Part shown: piece after piece, positions 59,939 through 64,000 of the stretch
How positions within the stretch are numbered: position 1 is the stretch's first letter
Layout of the letters: the number at the start of each line of letters is the position of its first letter
Assembly (NCBI GenBank): GCA_009760855.2
Contig: WPIO01000059.1
Coordinates: 1,827,501 to 1,891,500, forward strand
Reading direction: 5' to 3'
Length of the DNA stretch: 64,000 nucleotides
Source of the DNA: Cristatella mucedo
Lineage: Eukaryota > Bryozoa > Phylactolaemata > Cristatellidae
The notes under the pieces: generated by a model
Told to the model about the DNA's origin: nothing
What the model saw: the letters and a program-made list of their open reading frames with translations, nothing else
Databases searched by the model: none
Made by a program: the position numbers and the translations under genes

Positions 59939-60299
59939 TTCGTCCATCTGATGTTGCTTGATGGTGGAACACAGCAACTTCACATCCCTATCTATACAGC
60001 GATAGTGGCCGGCACAAGAAAGCAAGTAGCCAGGTGATTGTTAGATTCATTGGTAAGCTCCTTGGGTGACCTGCATACGAGAGCAAGCACGAGTGAGCTG
60101 TGGGGACACCCAGTTGCTAGCTATCCATTACTTCAATGACACCATCCATATGACTTCCACAAGCATACCCAAAGTCGTGCCTTTGAGCCGTTGGTGGATC
60201 GACAGCTGATTGATATGTGAAGACAGGTTCTAAGCATGTACCTTTGCTTTGATCCCTCACAGCCTTCGAGCACCTCAAATTCTCTCAACTCACTTGCTG

Positions 60300-61303
60300 C
60301 ATGTATTGATGAAATCCGTATATAGATGGCAGCAAATTTTCTTAAATTAAATGACAATAAAACTAACTTACTAGTCATGGGCAAACCAAGTGTGATTTGT
60401 AAATTGGAAAGGCTAACGCTCAAAATCGGCTCTGCCAGCATGTCTCCAGTTGAATCTGCACAAATTTAGGTATCATGTTCCAAAGTGACCTCTCGTTAGA
60501 CGACCACATCAGCTCCACAGTCAAAGCTGCCCACTTTTAGCTACATAATATTGTTAAAATTCAGGCTTGTTTAGATAAGGATACCCCGTCTAAATTGGTC
60601 CATGCATTCGTGACATCCCGTCTTGACTTATGTAACTCACTGCTTGCTGGCCTACCGGCATGTGCAATCAGGCGATTGCAGCTGGTACAAAACTCTGCAG
60701 CTAGGCTTGTCTGTCGTGAGCGTTGCACTTGCCACATTACTCCACTTCTCGCCGACCTGCACTGGCTACCAGTCAAGCAACGGATTGACTTCAAGGTTTT
60801 GTTGCTCACTTTTAGGTCCCTTCATTCTATGGCTCCAGCCTATCTCTCCGACATACTCCCCCATCAGGCCAAGCATCGTACCACCTGCTTTTCAGAATCC
60901 GACAGTCTAGAAATACCTCGTACAAACCTTAAATCCTTTGGAGACCGTGCATTTAGTTCGTATGCTCCCAAAGCCTGGAACTCCCTCCTGACCTGCGGCA
61001 GAACATCCCCTGACCTGACCAGATTTAAAAGGAACTTAAAAACACCTATTTAGGAGAGCATTTAGTGGGTCCCTGTGATTCGTCCTTCACGTGCTTATGC
61101 GTGCTGACACTGTGCATGCTGCCACTAACCACATTTGCATGCTGACCCTGTGCATGTCACCCCTAACCACGTTATTCATTTTGTTTGTTTTTCAAGCATG
61201 ATTTACTTACCATTCAATCGCATTTCCCTTTGCAGCAAATGTAAAGCGCCTAGAAAGAGATTAAGTTCTCTGAGGGCGCTTTATCAAGTACATTATTATT
61301 ATT
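60300..61303 (+). repeat. L1-family LINE 3' kilobase
   Basis: From the ORF2 segment LLVMGKPSVICKLERLT through SRLDLCNSLLAGLPACAIRR, LHWLPVKQRIDFKVLLLTFR and ERCTCHITPLLADL to the 3' UTR, stem-loop GCGCCTAGAAAGAGATTAAG and (ATT)n. It encodes a continuous 152-codon frame at 60595-61053, but the part before 60595 is out of frame. Confidence 0.9.
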
Positions 61304-61465
61304 ATTACCGCTAACCATGTTATTCATGTTGTTTATCAAGCACCATACTACTCACCATTCAATCGCATTTCCCTTTGCAGCAAATGTAATGCGCCTAGAA
61401 AGAGATTGAGTTCTCTGAGGGTGCTTTATCAAGTGCATTATTATTATAATTATTATTATTACTCT
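61304..61465 (+). repeat. second L1-family tail in tandem
   Basis: CGCTAACCATGTTATTCATG, GCAGCAAATGTAATGCGCCT and (ATT)n start directly after the (ATT)n of the previous copy. Confidence 0.85.
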
Positions 61466-62230
61466 AAACGGCAAGCATGAAGATCCCCGAGATGTCGAGC
61501 TTTTACCGATGACACAGGAGAACATGATCCTTCTTCAGTCAAGCATAATGGTCAGCATTTTGGTGCTTGCATAGACGTTGCTGGCATTGCAGGAGATTGC
61601 AGGCCCACATTTAGGCCTCGGTTGCGATTGTGCCAAACAATGGTGGCCGACAATGCAATCTAAAGGGCGCTTGGGCCGCAAGCTTTCTGAATGCATTATT
61701 AGCAGTTTATCTGAAACTCATCTTCACTCGAAGTTGATGAGCAAACCAACACACTAATAAAGCAGTGAGCATGAACTCTGTGGCGAGCTCACTGAAGCGA
61801 TTTCATTGAGGCGATCTCAGCCTAATGGTATTGCATTGTCATGTGCAATTAAAAAGTGGCACCATGGCACGCATGTCAAATTGAGGACACTTCCGAAATT
61901 AAGGGCCACTCTCAGCAATGTCTGGCTGCATGGCAGTCATGCATCGCAGGCGGCTTAAGAGGAGGCTTACAGTACGCTAGCAGTACGCTAATGAGAGGAG
62001 ACACTGTAATTAGCAGAGGCCGAGCAGACCACAATTAAGAATAATGAATTGCTATATGACACCAGATTAACCTGCAATAACAGAGCAGCAATAATTCATT
62101 CTAATGCAGTATTCAACGGCCATCATAAAGTCCGGTTAGCAGCATGCAACGCCAATTTGGCTTGCAGGGATACAATCAATGCAATTCGGCTGAGGCGCCT
62201 GAGACCCACTGAGAAACACTTGACAAATCA
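61466..62230. other. 3' flank of the C11orf54-type gene
   Basis: AT-rich, no repeat family or exon recognised. A TACGCTAG word is doubled at 61974-61990. It likely includes the 3' UTR of the minus-strand gene. Confidence 0.4.
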
Positions 62231-62398
62231 CTAGCTCCTGTTCGTTTGAGCTTCAGGTCTGTCTATTCGCGCTATGCTTTCGGCCACGTTGAAGTAGCCC
62301 CTGTAGACGACTTCTTCGGGAGTGGTGTCATAATGGTAGTGTCCACCAACTCCGTGATCACTGAAGCAGTGAAAGTGTTCCATGCGAAGATCCAGACC
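62231..62398 (-). CDS. C11orf54 homologue: C11orf54-type ester hydrolase, last exon
   Basis: Metal-dependent ester hydrolase family (PTD012, DUF1907). The exon encodes GLDLRMEHFHCFSDHGVGGH then YHYDTTPEEVVYRGYF and IDRPEAQTNRS, followed by TAG. It aligns end to end with the human C-terminus 'GFDLRLEHTHFFSRHGEGGHYHYDTTPDIVEY'. The His residues that bind zinc in human PTD012 (two in HxH, one in GGHYH) are kept: HFH and GGHYH. Acceptor is cgcttcag|GGT. The frame runs open for 67 more codons upstream and looks like a signal peptide, but that part has no match and is judged intron. Earlier exons were not found in 62400-64000 and probably lie off the right edge. Confidence 0.9.
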   Translation of the reverse strand, partial: GLDLRMEHFHCFSDHGVGGHYHYDTTPEEVVYRGYFNVAESIARIDRPEAQTNRS

Positions 62399-62727
62399 CT
62401 GAAGCGTGGAAGCCCGGTCGCTGTGCGAGCATGTGGAATAGGAGTGAACCTCGCATGAAAGACAGCTTGTGTAAAGACGGATCAAACCCAGTGGCTTCGC
62501 TTTCGGCAACAATCGGCAGGCAGGCAGCAGTAGGCAGCAGGACAAAGCTACAATTATGGCCAGGCACACACCATGTCCACTGTTACTACACATTGCCACG
62601 GAAAGCTGAGGAGGAGCTCAAATCTAGGGAGTTTTAGACGGCATTCAGCGCTTGGATCCAGACCGAAATATTATGGCAAAATCATTTCACTGTCAGAGTG
62701 CTCCACAAGCTGCTTAGCGACAATTTT

Positions 62728-63490
62728 TAATAAAAATAATAATGCACATGATAAAGCACGCTCAGAGAACTCAATCTCTTTCTAGGCCCTTTACATTTGC
62801 TGCAAAGGGAAATGCAATTGAACGGTGAGTAATATGATCCTTGATAAACAACATGAAAAGCGAATTATATCACATGGTGGAATTTTTCCAAGAACTTTGG
62901 ATATAGACGAAGAAGGGAGACTGGGCGATAATTCGCTAGGACCTCAGCAATACAGTCCAGGCTTTAAAGTGTCAGTCGAACGATGGCCGATTTGATAGAC
63001 TTTGAAACAACCCACTTTCTTTGATGAAGGAATAAAGCCCCGAGCAATGGAGGCACTAAGCTTGTCCAATAAGTGAAGATCAAAGCGAGTGGCTGGTGTA
63101 GGACCGGCAGACGACGAGCTCTTTTTATTGGCTTCAAGTGGTAACCCCTTCATCTAAAGAAACCGTGGAGAATTTCTTGAGAGTAGTTGCAGGTTGCAAA
63201 TCAAGGCTGCATTAGGCCGAGGTTGCTTTTGGGAAGCCTGAGTATGAGAGAGAGCTTTTCGAAGAAGGTATAGAACTCATCAGCTGTTCAACTAATATCC
63301 AGGGAATGAGACAGCTTAGTCTTACAAGGATAATAATTACCCCTCTTGCAAATTTGCTAAGGGCCTGACTGAAAAGACTGCAACTTGAGAGTAAAAATGG
63401 AAGCCACGAGATTACTAAGCTTCCACGTGTAGACACAGATGTAGTCTTCGAACCTGGCCAGCCGGTGTCAGACTCAGAGGTCTTAAATGG
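62728..63490 (-). repeat. L1-family LINE, tail joined to central ORF2
   Basis: Tail AATAATAATGCACATGATAA and 3' UTR start, then after a deletion the central ORF2 segment. Minus-strand words include ARGFIPSSKKVGCFKVYQIG and GPSELSPSLPSSSISKVLGK, matching LINE 'NYRPVSLLP.ISKVLEK'. Probably in an intron of the ester hydrolase gene. Confidence 0.75.
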
Positions 63491-63724
63491 CATTCAAACG
63501 TGAGCTCTACACGGTGTATTTGTAAAAAGTATTTTAGTAAATAGAGTAAAGGTGTCTACAGCTCAACCTCGGACGATCTTTTAGGGAAGCAGGCTTATCG
63601 AGAGCACTCCCAAGCTCCGAGTTTGATGCAGATCGAGAAAACTTGAACTGCAAACGGATTAAAAGAAATTAACAGTATCAAGAAACAAGTCGCGGTTCTG
63701 GACAAGATGCCCCCGAAATCCTGA

Positions 63725-63896
63725 CTCTGGTATGCTCCCACTTTCTCTTTGTTGCGTGAGACGAAGTCTTTTGGCTACCGAATGCGTACCGAAAGCCGCT
63801 TAGGCTGTGAGTGCGCTATACAAAACTCTCCTGCGTAACAACTACATAGTCTGTATGGCTTTGTGGAGTTACAGACGGAGATACATTACATTACAT
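63725..63896 (+). repeat. LINE2 3' end
   Basis: CACTTTCTCTTTGTTGCGTG, TACCGAAAGCCGCTTAGGCT, GCGCTATACAAAACTCTCCT and GGAGATACATTACATTACAT. Very close to the copy at 380-555. Confidence 0.88.
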
Positions 63897-64000
63897 AAAA
63901 GAAAGGGGAGGGGGTAGTAGTCGAAGGCAGTGGTGGAGCTAGCAGGAAGGTAATGCCTGGTAGGAGATCCACACTTCGTGTCGTGCTGAGCAACAGCGAT

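Noticed and set aside
62399-62599. Signal-peptide-like N-terminus fused to the ester hydrolase exon
   Set aside because: Family members have no signal peptide at this point, similarity stops exactly at a cttcag acceptor, so the upstream part is intron read-through.

Overview
The window is nuclear DNA of an animal, most likely an invertebrate whose phylum I cannot fix. The evidence is spliceosomal introns with GT/AG borders, metazoan gene families (cyclin D-dependent CDK4/6, a GST- and WHEP-bearing cytosolic methionyl-tRNA synthetase, a Cap'n'collar NRF-type bZIP factor, a C11orf54-type ester hydrolase), and a dense load of LINEs, tRNA-derived SINEs, one Tigger DNA transposon and long microsatellites. 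Exon borders were assigned by hand from homology, reading frame and splice signals.

Layout. (1) 1-6718, + strand: the 3' four coding exons of a CDK4/6 kinase; its first exons lie left of the window. Its largest intron holds a 103-bp minisatellite and a SINE. (2) 8468 to about 34425, - strand: 14 coding exons of cytosolic methionyl-tRNA synthetase (MARS1), convergent with the kinase. They cover most of the N-terminal GST domain, the catalytic core (HLGN and KFSKS motifs, four Cys pairs), the anticodon-binding domain and a C-terminal WHEP domain. The first exon was not found. Introns are filled with LINE tails, SINEs and simple repeats. (3) 34.5-53.5 kb: no host gene recognised; LINE and SINE copies, and a Tigger element nested in a SINE. 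(4) 54596-58645, + strand: a complete four-exon CNC-bZIP gene (NRF/CncC type, 890 codons) that joins an NRF1-like N-terminal hydrophobic anchor to an NRF2-like KEAP1-binding Neh2 region. (5) 62231-62398, - strand: the last exon of a C11orf54-type metal-dependent ester hydrolase; the rest lies off the right edge or was not found.

Repeats. Family L1 here (my label; a CR1/L2-like LINE of the Jockey group) has about 30 fragments, all 5' truncated, ending in a stem-loop and an (ATT)n tail. SINE A has a tRNA-like head and a 3' end that matches the LINE stem-loop, so it was probably mobilised by that LINE. SINE B is a second tRNA-derived family with two head types. LINE2 (my label) is a second non-LTR family ending in (TTACA)n. 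Several insertions are nested, which gives a relative order of activity.

The genes do not form a pathway. The parts I find most worth following are the LINE/SINE shared tail, the single-locus CNC factor with both an ER-anchor exon and a KEAP1-degron exon plus exact in-frame tandem duplications, and the long GA tracts beside splice sites in the two convergent genes.
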